The notes below the pieces were generated by a model, which did no database searches, was not told where the DNA came from, and was given only the letters and a program-made list of their open reading frames with translations. A stretch of DNA of 26,210 bases from Halobacteriales archaeon QS_5_70_15 (lineage in GTDB: Archaea > Halobacteriota > Halobacteria > Halobacteriales > Haloarculaceae), in contig PXRQ01000069.1 of NCBI GenBank assembly GCA_003022005.1, positions 1 to 26,210 on the forward strand, given 5' to 3'. Below are positions 6,992-14,191 of the stretch, piece by piece; position 1 is the stretch's first letter; every line of letters begins with the position of its first letter. The position numbers were made by a program, and so were the translations under genes.

Positions 6992-7210
6992 CGAGGTCTG
7001 AGCGGAGCGAAGACCTCGGAGAAGCGAACGGCGAACGCAGTGAGCCGTGAACAGCGAGACGCGACCGGAGCGAGCGTCTCGGAACGGCGAGCGGTGACCG
7101 ACGGGAACCGCGAGCAGCGAGGGCGCAGCGAACGGAGCGAGCGAGCCCTCGGAAACGCGAGCGGGGAGCGGAGCGACCCGCGAGCAGCGAGCAGCGAGGG
7201 CGCAGCGAAC
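6992..7210. repeat. Tandem array of hairpins, about 63-bp unit, with compensated stem changes
   Basis: Directly after the TAG at 6989-6991 come three copies, plus a partial fourth, of a unit of about 63 bp containing one long and one short hairpin. Long hairpins: 6992-7018 (stem CGAGGTCT), 7055-7081 (CGAGACGC), 7118-7151 (CGAGGGC, loop region enlarged). Short hairpins: 7028-7048 (ACGGC), 7091-7111 (GCGGT), 7161-7181 (GCGGG). Five loops are exactly 11 nt: GAGCGGAGCGA, GAACGCAGTGA, GACCGGAGCGA, GACCGACGGGA, GAGCGGAGCGA. The sixth contains GAACGGAGCGA inside a 20-nt loop. Spacers are 9 nt (GAnnnGCGA) within a unit and 6 nt (GAnCAG) between units. A 23-nt exact direct repeat links 7111-7133 and 7188-7210. 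Stems differ between copies but always pair. Confidence 0.9.
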
Positions 7211-7232
7211 TCCCGACGACAGTGTGTCCGGA

Positions 7233-8181
7233 TCAGCCGAACTCGAACGCCTCGCCGATGCCCTCGTGTATCCGGGCCGCGTTCGGGAGCTGGTAGTCCT
7301 CGAGTTCGTACAGCGGGTAGACGACGTCGTAGCCGGTGACCCGCTTCACCAGCGCCTCCTGGTACAGCGGCGCCTCCTCCTGGACGAGGCTGGTTATCTC
7401 GCCGGCCAGTCCCCCGGTCCGGGGCCCCCCTGGACGACCGTCGCGCGACCGGTCTTGTTGAACGACTCGACGATACCCCCGCCGTCGAGCGGGCACGGCG
7501 ACCGGAGGTCGACCGGCTCGACGTCCACCTCCCCCGCGAGCTCCTCGGCGGCCGCGAGCGTTGGGCGGGTCGTCGCTCCCCGGGTGAACACCGAGGCGTC
7601 CGACGCCTCGCGGCGGACGGCCGCCTCGCCCATCGGCGCCTCGTAGGTCCCCGTCGGATCCGGGTCCGCGAACGCGCGGTAATCCGCTCGGGCTCGAGGA
7701 ACACGACGGGGAGGTCCATGGGGTCAACGAAATTCATCCCGTCCGGACGTCGCCCTTGCTCGCGGCACCGTCGCCGAACACCGCGAGCGTCACGTCGTCC
7801 GCCCCTGGTACTTCCGACCCCGGGCGTGGCCGACCGCCTGCGGGACGGTCGTCCCGACGGCGACGGTGTGCGGGAGCCGGCGGAGGTGCGCCGTCGGGCC
7901 GACGTGCGCGGCCTCCTCGCCGCGGCACTCCATCCGGAAGGGGAGCTCGCTGCCGCGCTGGAGAGTCATCCTCCGTTCCTCGATGGCCCGCGAGCGGACC
8001 ACCGTCCCGTAGATCGACCGGAGCGTGTCGTCGTCGAGGTCCATCGCCACCACCGCCTCCCCGTCGTAGCTCCCGTCCGCCGCGATGACCTGCTCGATCG
8101 CCTCGTAGTCCTCGGGTAGCGGGCCACCGTCTCGACCCCCGCCCGCGGACCGGTCGAGGGATCCGCGTCCGTGCGTGACAT
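7233..8181 (-). pseudogene. Decayed, chimeric 2-oxoacid dehydrogenase E1 alpha/E1 beta remnant
   Basis: The start (8181) still has a TATA-like element (8208-8215) and an N-terminus MSRTDADPSTGPRAG. The E1 alpha frame then slips near 8140, continues with LPEDYEAIEQVIAADG and CRGEEAAHVGP, lacks about 45 residues of the usual sequence near 7880, slips again near 7800 and reaches FGDGAASKGD at about 7760. There it joins directly to the second half of an E1 beta (MDLPVVFLEPER). The E1 beta part has further slips near 7690 and 7425 and ends with the normal C-terminus AARIHEGIGEAFEFG, TGA at 7233. The thiamine-motif tail of E1 alpha and the N-terminal half of E1 beta are missing. It resembles the usual haloarchaeal pyruvate-dehydrogenase-type E1 more than the intact pair at 11176-13307, so it is a separate paralogue rather than a copy of it. 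Confidence 0.85.
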
Positions 8182-8253
8182 TCGCTACCGAGCGCCCCGT
8201 CGGACGTGGTAAATCGCGTCGACGCACCGTCCGGAACCGGTAGCCCGGAACGC

Positions 8254-9702
8254 CTACGGGAGGAACTCGACACCGGTGAACTCGATCCGGGCCCCGCCAT
8301 CGTCCCCCTCCGTGATGGTGAACTGCCAGACGTGGGCCTCGGCGATCCACCCGACGATCAGTAGCCCGAGGCCGCCGGATCCGGTCCCGGTGCCCCCCCT
8401 GCCCGGTCCGGACGTCCGTTTGGGATCGACCAGCCGCTCCCGCCGGTCTACCGGGATCCCCGGGCCGTCGTCCTCGACGTAGAGCCCGTCCTCCCCGAAC
8501 CGGCCGACCCGGACGGTCACGTCCTCGCCCCCGTACTCGATCGCGTTCCGGAACAGGTTCTCGAAGAGGTGTGACAGCCGGTCGGGATCGCCGCGGATCC
8601 GCATCTCGTCGACCACCGCCAGTGTCGCGTCCGCCGCCTCGACCATCCGCCAGCAGGAGGTCGCGAAGTCCGTCACCCGGATCGGCTCCGCGTCCGCCTC
8701 CGTCACCGTCTCGTCGAGGTTCGTGAGGGTCTCGGTGTCCTCGATGATCGACACAATACGGTCGATCGTCTCCTCGAGGGCCTCCAGGTGGTCGCTCTCG
8801 CACTCCTCCCGGACGAGTTCGAGCCGCCCCTGGGCGGCCGCGAGCGGGCTCCGGAGCTGGTGGGAGGTGACCCGCCTGATCTCGTTGAGCCGGGCGTTGC
8901 GGCGCTCGAGTTCCCGGGCCCGGGCTCTGCGCTCCGAGACGTCCCGGCAGATCAGCAGGACCGACGGCTCCCCGCGCCAGTCGATCGCGGCCGCGGTCAG
9001 CTCGACCGGCGTGACGAGACCGTCCAGGCCGACGATCGGCTGCTCGAGCCGATCGATCTGTCGTTCCCCGGCCCGGATCGCGGCCAACGTCTCGGCGGTG
9101 ATCTCGTGCGTCTCCGGGGAGATCAGGGTCGCCGGTGACACCCCCTCGAGGGCGTCGCAGTCGTCGGCTCCCAAGAGGTCCAGCGCGGGCCCGTTGGCGT
9201 ACACGATCGAATCTCCCTGGAGGACGGCCATCGCATCGGGGATCGCCTCGAGAATGACCGTCGTCCGGGTCTCGGGATCGTTCAGCGGGGCTCGGGTTCG
9301 ATGGAAGTCGATCGCCCGAGTGATCAGCGAGGCGAGGCGAGCCCACCGCCCCTCGATCCGCTCCTTGATGAGGTAGTCGGTCACGTGGGCGTGGATGGCC
9401 CGACTCGCGACCCGTTCGTTGCCCTCGCTGGTGACGAGGATGAACGGCTGGTCGGGTCGCTGGGCCCGGACGGTTTCGAGGAAGGCGATCCCGTCGATGT
9501 CCGACAGGTCGTGGTCGCTGACGATGCAGACGACGTCGTTCCGCTCGCGGAGCGTCCGGAGGGCTTCCTCGACCGAGGCGGCGGAGATCACCTCGTAGGG
9601 GAGCTGTTTCGGGAGCTCCCGGGTGAAGGCCGCCTCGAACGCCGGATCAGCCGTGACCTGGAGGAGCGCCGGTGTCTCGGCCGCGACACGATTGTGCTCC
9701 AC
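8254..9702 (-). CDS. Hybrid sensor: receiver, PAS and histidine kinase
   Basis: This 482-residue soluble protein has no membrane segment. Residues 11-125 form a receiver domain with phospho-acceptor Asp63, conserved Thr91 and Lys113. Residues about 145-260 form a PAS domain. The dimerisation box TSHQLRSPL contains His281, and the C-terminal ATPase has an N box (LFRNAIEYGG), G1 (VEDDGPGIP) and G2 (GSGGLGLLIV). Receiver-PAS-HisKA-HATPase is a common haloarchaeal layout; the signal is unknown. The start is GTG at 9702. A good TATA box (CATAAATAG on the plus strand, 9726-9734) lies 24-32 nt upstream, and the nearby ATG at 9712 is out of frame. It sits between the broken E2 gene and the E1 remnant, so it may have been inserted into an old dehydrogenase operon. 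Confidence 0.9.
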   Translation of the reverse strand: MEHNRVAAETPALLQVTADPAFEAAFTRELPKQLPYEVISAASVEEALRTLRERNDVVCIVSDHDLSDIDGIAFLETVRAQRPDQPFILVTSEGNERVASRAIHAHVTDYLIKERIEGRWARLASLITRAIDFHRTRAPLNDPETRTTVILEAIPDAMAVLQGDSIVYANGPALDLLGADDCDALEGVSPATLISPETHEITAETLAAIRAGERQIDRLEQPIVGLDGLVTPVELTAAAIDWRGEPSVLLICRDVSERRARARELERRNARLNEIRRVTSHQLRSPLAAAQGRLELVREECESDHLEALEETIDRIVSIIEDTETLTNLDETVTEADAEPIRVTDFATSCWRMVEAADATLAVVDEMRIRGDPDRLSHLFENLFRNAIEYGGEDVTVRVGRFGEDGLYVEDDGPGIPVDRRERLVDPKRTSGPGRGGTGTGSGGLGLLIVGWIAEAHVWQFTITEGDDGGARIEFTGVEFLP

Positions 9703-9725
9703 CCGAGTTCATAGGCGATGTCGAA

Positions 9726-9734
9726 CATAAATAG
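9726..9734 (-). promoter_or_regulatory. TATA box deciding the GTG start of the hybrid kinase
   Basis: Minus-strand CTATTTATG is about 28 nt upstream of GTG 9702. It is one of the clearest TATA boxes in the window and argues for a leaderless GTG start. Confidence 0.55.
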
Positions 9735-9850
9735 ATGCCGCCGTACCTCGACGTTCGGCGTGGCCGAGTCCGGTCCCGTGGACGACGGAGCGCACGATGC
9801 CGGGGAACCCGCGAGCGGGTCGATCGCCGCGAAAGGATGCCCCCGGCCGC

Positions 9851-11186
9851 CTACAGCCGCGAGAGCAGCACGTCCGAGTCCTCGAGGGCCTCGATGACGT
9901 ACTCCATGAACTGGCCGGCGGTGACGCCGTCGATCAGCCGGTGATCGTACGACAGCGTCAGGGGGATGACCTTCCGGACCTCCATCTCCGTGTCGCTCAC
10001 CGCGACCGGCTTGTTCCCGATCCGCCCGACGCCCCTGATGGCGCTCTCCGGGTGCCGGATGATCGGCGTTCAGGTCGACCGACCGCTCGCGGGTCCGCTC
10101 GACGAGGTCCCCGAGTTCGGCACCGAGCTCCTCGATCGACTTCTCGTCGACGTCCTCGACCACGGGGACCATCAGCCCGTCCTCGGTGTGCGTGGCGACG
10201 CCGACGTTGTAGTAGTGCTTCTCGACGATCTCGTCGCTCTCGTCGTCGATGCTCGCGTTGAGCAGCGGGAACTCCTGCAGGGCCGGCACGACCGCCTTCA
10301 GCACGAGCGCGGTGTAGGTGACCCGCGTCTCGAGCTTCTCGTCGAGCCGCTCCTTCAGCGCGACGAGGTCGCGGGCGTCCGCCTCGAACCCCGAAGTGAC
10401 GTGCGGGATGGTCTGCTTCGACCGGACCATGTTCTCCGCGACGGTCTTGCGGAGCCCCCGGAGGGGCCGCCGGACGACCTCGCCCGACTCGTCGATCTCG
10501 ACGCTCTCGACCGGTTCGGCCGCCGTCGTCGTTCCTCCGGCCCCGACGCCGTCGTCGGGCGTCACCGTGGCGGGTTCCGCCTCTACCGCTCCCTCCTCGG
10601 CTGACTGCCGCTCGACGTAGGCGTCGACGTCCTCGCGGAGCACGCGCCCGCCGGGACCGCTCCCCTCGATGCTGGCGAGGTCGACCCCCTGCTCGCGGGC
10701 GTACCGGCGGGTGCTCGGCGCGGCGAACGCCCGGCCGTCACCACCGTCGTCGGCCGCCCCCGTGCCGTCGTCGGCCGCCTCGTCGGCCTCGGGGGTCGCC
10801 CGGCTGACGGCCGAACGGACCTCGCCGCTACCCGCCGACTCCGCCGCGGCGGCAGGCCCGGGTTCGGCTCCCGGTTCGGCCTCGGACTCGGCGTCCCCGG
10901 ATACCGGGGTCGTCTTCGCGCCCCGCGGCGGGTTGTCCGTCTCGAACACGGCGATGATCTCGCCGACCTCGACGACGTCACCGGGGTCGGCCCGGAGTTC
11001 GACGACCAGCCCCGGACACGGGACGGGTATCTCGACGAGCGCCTTGTCGGTCTCGATCTCGCAGAGCGGACCGTCCTCGTCCACCTCCTGTCCTTCCTCG
11101 ACGAACCACTGGTCGATCTCGGCCTCCGTCAGCCCCTCGCCGGGGTCGGGGAGCGGGAACTCGTAGCGTTGTCGTTCAGAACTCAT
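9851..11186 (-). pseudogene. 2-oxoacid dehydrogenase E2 (dihydrolipoyl acyltransferase), internally deleted and frameshifted
   Basis: The first 373 residues are a good E2: a lipoyl domain with lipoyl-Lys48 in EIETDKALVEI, an acidic Ala/Gly-rich linker, a peripheral-subunit-binding domain (about 154-191, STRRYAREQGVDL) and the start of the catalytic domain to ERSVDLN. At 10067 the frame breaks. The next frame resumes with PIIRHPESAI and runs through the active-site motif DHRLIDG to the normal end DVLLSRL, TAG 9851-9853. About 25 residues containing the conserved GGTFT.TN.G..GG segment are missing. Read literally, the ORF instead continues in a basic nonsense frame to 9588, inside the kinase gene. 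ATG 11186 overlaps the E1 beta 3' end by 11 nt. Unless the break is an assembly error, this locus makes no working E2. Confidence 0.8.
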
Positions 11187-12174
11187 AGCTCATCACCGCC
11201 TCGATCGCGTGCTGCGCCCGGTCCGCGTCGGGGAGGTACTCGTCCTCGATGACGTTGCCGGGGAAGTGGACGTCGAAGCCGGTCGCCCGCCGGATGGGGG
11301 CGTGGAGCCGGTCGAACGCGTACTCGTTTATCAGCGCCGCGAGCTCGGCGCCGAGCCCGAGCGTCCGCCGGGCCTCGTGGAACACCACGCACCGGCCGGT
11401 CTTCCTCACCGACTCGAGAACCGTTTCGACGTCGAGCGGCGAGAGCGTCCGCAGGTCGACGATCTCGACGTCGGCGTCGACCCGGTCGGCGGCCGTCTCG
11501 GCGTGCCGGACCATCCCGCCCCACGAGAGCACGGTCAGGTCCTCGCCCTCGCGGGCGATACGGGCCTCGTCGAGCGGGAGCGTGTACGCCGCCTCGGGGA
11601 CGGGTTCGCGGTGGGTCCGGTAGAGCTTCTTGTGCTCCATGAACACCACTGGGTCGTCGTGGCGGATGCTCGCGGCGAGCAGGCCCTTGGCCTCGGCGGG
11701 ACCGCTCGGGTAGACGACCCGCACGCCCGGAGTGTGGACGAGGAAGGTCTCGGTGGACTCGGAGTGGTACTCGCTGGCCTTCACGCCGCCACCACAGACC
11801 ATTCGCACCGTGAGTGGAACGTCGAGCGCCCCGCCCGAGCGTTCGTGCATCTTCACGAACGTGTACATGAACTGGCCGAAGGCGGGGTAGAAGAAGCCCA
11901 TGAACTGGATCTCGGGGACGACCCGCTCGCCGCGCATCGCCATCCCCACCGCGGTGCCCAGGATACCGTTCTCCGAGAGCGGCGTGTCGATGACGCGCTC
12001 CTCGCCGAACTCCTCGAGCAGGCCCTCGGTCGTCCGGTAGACCCCGCCGATGGGGCCGATGTCGTAGCCCATCAGCCGGACCGACTCGTCGTTCCGCATC
12101 TCCTGGCCGAGCGTGCGGTTGATCGTCTCGACGAGGTTGCGCTCGGTCGCCTCGTCGGTCACCGCGTCGCTCAC
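11176..12174 (-). CDS. 2-oxoacid dehydrogenase E1 component, beta subunit
   Basis: This 332-residue transketolase-like beta subunit is of normal length and intact. Recognisable blocks are GGVYRTTEGL, the strongly conserved DTPLSENGILGTAVGMA, EIQFMGFFYPAFGQ, DDPVVFMEHKKLYR and the C-terminal RTLSPLDVETVLESVRKTGRCVVFHEA. With E1 alpha it forms the thiamine-diphosphate enzyme that decarboxylates a 2-oxoacid and acylates E2 lipoyl groups. It starts with GTG at 12174, overlapping the E1 alpha stop (GTGA), so translation is probably coupled. Substrate class (pyruvate or branched-chain) cannot be fixed; it differs clearly from the pyruvate-type remnant at 7233-8181. No E3 gene is in the window. Confidence 0.92.
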   Translation of the reverse strand: MSDAVTDEATERNLVETINRTLGQEMRNDESVRLMGYDIGPIGGVYRTTEGLLEEFGEERVIDTPLSENGILGTAVGMAMRGERVVPEIQFMGFFYPAFGQFMYTFVKMHERSGGALDVPLTVRMVCGGGVKASEYHSESTETFLVHTPGVRVVYPSGPAEAKGLLAASIRHDDPVVFMEHKKLYRTHREPVPEAAYTLPLDEARIAREGEDLTVLSWGGMVRHAETAADRVDADVEIVDLRTLSPLDVETVLESVRKTGRCVVFHEARRTLGLGAELAALINEYAFDRLHAPIRRATGFDVHFPGNVIEDEYLPDADRAQHAIEAVMSYEF

Positions 12175-13307
12175 TGGAACCCCTCCCCCGTCCAGTCGGT
12201 GAACGGGTTCTCGCCGTCGAGTTCGCGCCGGAGTTCGGCCCGCTGGTGGCGGTCGTTCCAGGACTCCCCCCGGAGGTGGTTCGCGAACATCGTCTCGGGG
12301 TCGGAGTCGGGGACCGTCCGGGCGGAGGCGACGGCCGCGTCGACCATCTCCTCGACCTCCGTCTCGATCCCCTCGATCTCCGCCCGGTCGATGATCCCCT
12401 CGGAGAGGAGGTAGGTCTCGAACCGGTCGACCGGGTCGCGCTCGAGCCAGTACTCCCGCTGCTCCTCGTCGCGGTAGACGCTGGGCTCGTCGGCGGTGTT
12501 GTGCTCGACGATGCGGTACGTGACACACTCGACGAACGTCGGCCCCTCGCCGGCGCGGGCACGATCGACCGCCTCCTTGCACGTCTCGTAGACGGCGAAG
12601 ATATCGTTCCCGTCGACGCGCTCGTTGGGGACCCCGTAGGCGTCGCCCTTCTGGGCGAACGTCTCGCTCGCGGTCTGCCGGTGGGCCGGGACCGAGATGG
12701 CCCACTGGTTGTTCTGGCAGACGAAGACGGCGGGGACGTCGAAGACACCGGCGAAGTTGAGCGCCTCGTGGAAGTCGCCCTCGCTGGTCGACCCGTCGCC
12801 GACGAACGTCAGCGACACCGTGTCCCGGCCGTTGAGCTTGTCGGCCAGCGCCGAGCCGACGGTGTTGGGCAGGTTCGCCCCCAGCGGGACGTAGACCGGC
12901 GTGAAGTTCACCGCCGGTTCCGCATCCTCGTCGACCGGGAGGTGCTCGTCGATGGTCTCGGGTTCGAGGCCCATCAGCCCGGCGAGCGCCCGGTCCATCC
13001 GGACGCCCCAGTAGAACATCCCGGGGATCTGCCGGTACAGCGGGAGGCACCAGTCGCCCCGCGAGAGCGCCGCACACGCGCCCAGCGGCGTCGCCTCCTC
13101 GCCCCGCGAGCGGGAGATGATGCTCACCTCGCCGCTGCGCTGGAGCCGCAGCGCCCGCTCCTCGTACCCCCGGGTCTGCTTCATCGTCCAGTAGAGCTCA
13201 CGGAGCTCGTCGTCGTCGAGCTCCGGCGGCTCGCCCACGAGGCTCCCGTCGGGTGCCAGCACCCGGTAGAAGTCCTCGGACGGCTTCTCTTCGGACCAGA
13301 GTACCAT
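12171..13307 (-). CDS. 2-oxoacid dehydrogenase E1 component, alpha subunit
   Basis: This 378-residue protein has the thiamine-diphosphate motif starting at GDG (170-172) and ending at NN (199-200), with GDFHEALNFAGVFDVP between. It also has SRGEEA near residue 67 and HNTADEPSVYR in the phosphorylation-loop region, which is involved in E2 contact in relatives. It is intact and normal in length. Two in-frame ATGs exist, at 13322 and 13307. The TATA element at 13332-13339 is only about 14 nt from the first but 25-32 nt from the second, so I chose 13307 (MVLWSEEKPS). It heads an E1 alpha-E1 beta-E2 operon with overlapping genes, but the E2 is broken, so the function of the pair depends on an E2 and E3 from elsewhere. 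Confidence 0.93.
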   Translation of the reverse strand: MVLWSEEKPSEDFYRVLAPDGSLVGEPPELDDDELRELYWTMKQTRGYEERALRLQRSGEVSIISRSRGEEATPLGACAALSRGDWCLPLYRQIPGMFYWGVRMDRALAGLMGLEPETIDEHLPVDEDAEPAVNFTPVYVPLGANLPNTVGSALADKLNGRDTVSLTFVGDGSTSEGDFHEALNFAGVFDVPAVFVCQNNQWAISVPAHRQTASETFAQKGDAYGVPNERVDGNDIFAVYETCKEAVDRARAGEGPTFVECVTYRIVEHNTADEPSVYRDEEQREYWLERDPVDRFETYLLSEGIIDRAEIEGIETEVEEMVDAAVASARTVPDSDPETMFANHLRGESWNDRHQRAELRRELDGENPFTDWTGEGFQ

Positions 13308-13331
13308 ATGGCCGTGACCCATGACGGGGGG

Positions 13332-13339
13332 TAACTTAA
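13332..13339 (-). promoter_or_regulatory. TATA element for the E1 alpha operon
   Basis: Minus-strand TTAAGTTA lies 25-32 nt upstream of ATG 13307. It is too close to ATG 13322 to serve that start. Confidence 0.55.
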
Positions 13340-13383
13340 TGATACGCCAGCGCCGCCGTCCCGCCCACTCGCCGTTCGTCTCC

Positions 13384-13437
13384 GGTCGGTCGGCCCGGTC
13401 ACCCGTCCCCGGCCGGTCGGCCCGGTCGCCCGCTCCC
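13384..13437. repeat. Two tandem 27-nt copies
   Basis: Two adjacent 27-nt blocks share most positions, including an identical 13-mer GGTCGGCCCGGTC at 13388-13400 and 13415-13427. They lie between the divergent E1 alpha and LutC transcription units. Confidence 0.7.
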
Positions 13438-13470
13438 ATCTGATCCCCGTCGGAGCCCCCGGTTCGTGGA

Positions 13471-13512
13471 GAAGCCGGTTCCCGACCCACGGAAGAAGCC
13501 GGTTCCCGACCC
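13471..13512. repeat. 18-nt exact direct repeat, 24-nt period
   Basis: GAAGCCGGTTCCCGACCC occurs at 13471-13488 and 13495-13512. The repeats lie 41-82 nt upstream of the TATA element of the LutC unit, where activator or repressor sites could sit. Confidence 0.75.
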
Positions 13513-13552
13513 GCGCGGTCCCGCCGTCGCCACACCGCCGCCCTCCCGAGGG

Positions 13553-13558
13553 TATTTT
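13553..13558 (+). promoter_or_regulatory. TATA element for the LutC operon
   Basis: TATTTT lies 26-31 nt upstream of the mini-ORF ATG at 13584 and 70-75 nt upstream of the LutC ATG. Transcription therefore probably starts at the mini-ORF. Confidence 0.55.
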
Positions 13559-13583
13559 GGGGACGGCGGCCTCCCGTCGAGTC

Positions 13584-13631
13584 ATGATACCGAGGAACGG
13601 ACGGGGATCCGGCGTGGTGATCGACCGATGA
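13584..13631 (+). CDS. 15-codon leaderless mini-ORF coupled to LutC
   Basis: The peptide MIPRNGRGSGVVIDR is encoded from ATG 13584, with TGA at 13629-13631 overlapping the LutC ATG (ATGA). A TATA element about 28 nt upstream places the likely 5' end at this ATG. The product is too short for a domain. Coupled reinitiation at LutC, or a translational control peptide, is inference; it may also be non-functional leader. Confidence 0.4.
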   Translation: MIPRNGRGSGVVIDR

Positions 13632-14191
13632 CCGGACTGGTCGAGACCTTCGAGACGTCGCTGGACGCGCTCGACGTGACCCGGGCGCGGACCGCCCCGG
13701 ACGGCCTCGCGGACGCGCTCGGCGACGCGACCGTCGAGCCGGTCGTCGGCGCGCCGCTCCCCTACGAGGGGTTCTCGCTACCGGAGTGGATACCGACCCA
13801 CCCGACGCCGGGGGAGCTACGGGAGGCCCGGACGGGCGTCACCGGCGTCGGCGGGGCCATCGCCGAGTACGGGACGCTCATCGTCCAGTCCCGGCCGGGC
13901 GGCGACGAGCCGGTGAGCCTCTACCCCGAGCGGCACGTCGCGGTCCTCCGCGCGACGGACCTCGTCGCGGGCGTCCCGGAGGCGCTCGCGTTCCTCGGCG
14001 AGGAGTTCGACGCGGGGCGCGACTCCGCCGTGTTCGCCACGGGGATGAGCGCCACCGCCGACATGGGCGAATCCGTCCGCGGGGTCCACGGCCCGCGGGA
14101 GGTCCACGTCGTCATCGTCGAGGACGGGGACGGGTCCGGCGAGGGGACCGGACGTGTCGACGACGGCTCCGGGGGTGACGGCGACCGATGA
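13628..14191 (+). CDS. LUD-domain protein, LutC-like
   Basis: This 187-residue LutC/YkgG-type LUD-domain protein has the family pattern of a variable N-terminal half followed by TGVTGVGGAIAEYGTLIV, LYPERHVAVL, the ATGMSATADM segment (GPSRTADI-like in relatives) and GVHGPREVHVVIVE. LutC is one of three subunits of the LutABC complex that oxidises L-lactate to pyruvate; its own chemistry is unsettled. An acidic Gly-rich tail follows the domain. ATG 13628 overlaps the mini-ORF stop, and the gene's stop overlaps the ATG of the LutB-LutA fusion (ATGA, 14188-14191), so the two are co-translated. Confidence 0.9.
   Translation: MTGLVETFETSLDALDVTRARTAPDGLADALGDATVEPVVGAPLPYEGFSLPEWIPTHPTPGELREARTGVTGVGGAIAEYGTLIVQSRPGGDEPVSLYPERHVAVLRATDLVAGVPEALAFLGEEFDAGRDSAVFATGMSATADMGESVRGVHGPREVHVVIVEDGDGSGEGTGRVDDGSGGDGDR

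Noticed and set aside
6992..7210. Possible CRISPR array
   Set aside because: The repeated unit is itself palindromic and diverged, spacers are 6-9 nt and similar to each other, and no cas gene is nearby.
9588..9850. C-terminal extension of the E2 frame into the kinase gene
   Set aside because: It is the out-of-frame reading after the break at 10067; the true E2 ending is in another frame and stops at 9851.
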